A DNA stretch of 30,824 bases from an uncultured Fibrobacter sp. (GTDB taxonomy: Bacteria > Fibrobacterota > Fibrobacteria > Fibrobacterales > Fibrobacteraceae), in contig CALATK010000303.1 in assembly GCA_937891805.1 (NCBI GenBank), positions 1-30,824 of the forward strand. Reading direction: 5' to 3'. The notes beneath the pieces are model-generated. The model searched no databases. It saw nothing but the letters and a program-made list of their open reading frames with translations, and was not told the DNA's origin. Positions within the stretch are counted from its first letter, which is position 1. The number at the start of each line of letters is the position of its first letter. The position numbers and the translations under genes were made by a program. This document shows positions 30,220 through 30,824 of the stretch, in pieces.

Positions 30220-30495
30220 ATGAAAGAACCGGCAGAGCACAAGCAGGAAAAGGAAAAGTGTATCCTCGTAGGAATAGCCACCCCGAAGGTGCGCCCCTGG
30301 CTTGCCCAGGAGCAGCTTGCGGAACTGGGCCGCCTCGCCGAGACCGCAGGGGCCGTCGTTTCGGCCTCCTACCTGCAGCGGGTCCAGAACTTTAGCCCTG
30401 CCACCCTCATCGGCGAAGGCAAGGTCGAAGAAATCAAGCATGCCCTAGCCCAGCTGGACGCCAAGATGGTGGTTTTTGATAGGTTATCCTATTAA
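30220..30495 (+). pseudogene. hflX: HflX GTPase N-terminal fragment, cut off by insertion
   Basis: HflX is a ribosome-associated GTPase that splits stalled ribosomes. Here only the start of the N-terminal domain remains: CILVGIATPK, then LAELGRLAETAGAVVSASYLQ and the hallmark FSPATLIGEGKVEEIKHAL, ending ...KMVVFD. Intact HflX continues with an acidic-Glu-Leu-Ser-Pro segment and a G domain of about 200 residues; instead there are five foreign-looking codons (RLSY and stop). I chose the ATG at 30220; the frame also opens at 30187 inside the terminator hairpin. Directly after the break lie AT-rich DNA and a tyrosine recombinase gene, so the break looks like an integration junction. The remaining 91 residues would lack GTPase activity. 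Confidence 0.8.
30477..30494. other. Candidate attachment-site core at the hflX junction
   Basis: ATAGG-TTAT-CCTAT (30479-30492), an inverted repeat lying exactly where HflX similarity ends; flanking T and A also pair. Tyrosine recombinases act on such inverted core sites. The other end of the element is outside the window, so the direct repeat expected at the far junction cannot be checked. Confidence 0.4.
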
Positions 30496-30540
30496 AAATC
30501 GCCATTTTTTATTTATTCAAAAATATGAATTTATAAAAAA

Positions 30541-30561
30541 TGGGGAATTTTTGGGGAATTT
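30541..30561 (+). repeat. Short direct repeat at the element end
   Basis: TGGGGAATTT occurs twice, at 30541-30550 and 30552-30561, next to and overlapping the recombinase stop codon. These could be arm-type integrase binding sites; this is a guess from position. Confidence 0.4.
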
Positions 30562-30824
30562 ACCATTTATTCAACTTTTTACCTTCTGAAAGAAGGTATT
30601 CGTCCGACAAATCAGTGTAGGCATTTCCAAGAGCTCCCAGCGAATGACCGACGAACTCGTCCCGTGCTGAATCCGCGACGCCAAATTCCTTGCAACGCGA
30701 ATAAAACGTTGTTCGCAAATCGTATAGCTTGTGGTTCGGGCAAAACTTCGGGAATCGGATAGAAAGAGTTTTTTCAGCTCGCTTTTCAACGTTGTGCAAA
30801 TCGTTACCGACTTTTGAAAGGATT
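30560..30824 (-). CDS. Tyrosine recombinase/integrase, C-terminal part
   Basis: The frame is open to the right window edge, so only the last 87 residues are seen. They hold the catalytic C-terminus of a phage-type integrase: HKLYDLRTTFYSRCKEFG carries the second conserved Arg, FVGHSLG the conserved His, and AYTDLSDEYLL the tyrosine that would attack DNA. The end EGKKLNKW is basic, as in many integrases. It points toward the broken hflX with only about 65 bp between them, the usual place of an integrase at the end of its element. The surrounding DNA is more AT-rich than the xylan locus. Element type (phage, genomic island or conjugative element) cannot be told from this window. Confidence 0.82.
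   Translation of the reverse strand, partial: ILSKVGNDLHNVEKRAEKTLSIRFPKFCPNHKLYDLRTTFYSRCKEFGVADSARDEFVGHSLGALGNAYTDLSDEYLLSEGKKLNKW

Noticed and set aside
1..30824. tRNA, rRNA or riboswitch
   Set aside because: I saw no cloverleaf, rRNA segment or known riboswitch core on either strand, though without a covariance-model search a divergent one could be missed.

Overview
The window reads as chromosomal DNA of a Fibrobacter-type bacterium (Fibrobacter succinogenes or a close relative). The reasons are: a run of secreted xylan-degrading enzymes that almost all carry a C-terminal CBM6 module followed by a short basic terminal domain of the kind described in F. succinogenes; a TIGR02147-family protein, a family first defined as a Fibrobacter paralogous family; and lipoproteins with Ser/Thr/Asp-rich linkers. 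No rRNA, tRNA or CRISPR array was found.

Left part (1-10.1 kb, all genes on the minus strand): housekeeping and transport genes. These are adenylate kinase (adk, cut by the window edge), clpC, a LolCDE-type ABC exporter (ATPase plus permease, overlapping by 8 bp), a small four-helix-bundle gene lying between short inverted repeats, lysS, two oligopeptide-ABC components (OppD-like ATPase and OppC/YejE-like permease), and a metal-resistance pair made of a CzrA-like ArsR repressor and a decayed SO_0444-type permease. The spaces between these genes hold heptanucleotide repeats (AGTGGTT family) and GC-rich palindromes.

Right part (10.5-30.2 kb, mostly plus strand): a xylan-degradation locus. It starts with a TIGR02147-family putative DNA-binding protein and a lipoprotein with a carbohydrate-binding-like C-terminal domain. 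Four enzymes follow in a tight row: an arabinoxylan arabinofuranohydrolase-type GH43, a GH30_8 glucuronoxylanase, a CE1-like esterase lipoprotein and a CE6 acetyl xylan esterase. A second unit holds a GH43_12-like enzyme and a GH27 alpha-galactosidase. A CE1-like esterase lies on the minus strand, and two tandem GH10 xylanases follow. Together they would cut the xylan backbone (GH10, GH30) and remove arabinose, acetyl, feruloyl and possibly galactose side groups. All have signal peptides or lipoboxes. There is no transporter or intracellular pentose gene in the locus.

The most interesting unexplained signal is a 15-bp odd-centred palindrome, consensus TKGAYAA-T-TTRTCMA, seen six times. One copy lies upstream of the TIGR02147 gene and the others lie in the promoter regions of the GH43, GH43_12-like and both GH10 genes. 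I propose that it is the operator of a local xylanase regulon, with the TIGR02147 protein as the candidate regulator and the neighbouring lipoprotein as a possible surface partner. This is an inference.

Right edge (30.2-30.8 kb): after a strong terminator, hflX begins but is cut off after about 87 codons. It is followed by AT-rich DNA and the C-terminal part of a tyrosine recombinase on the minus strand. This looks like the end of an integrated element inserted into hflX.
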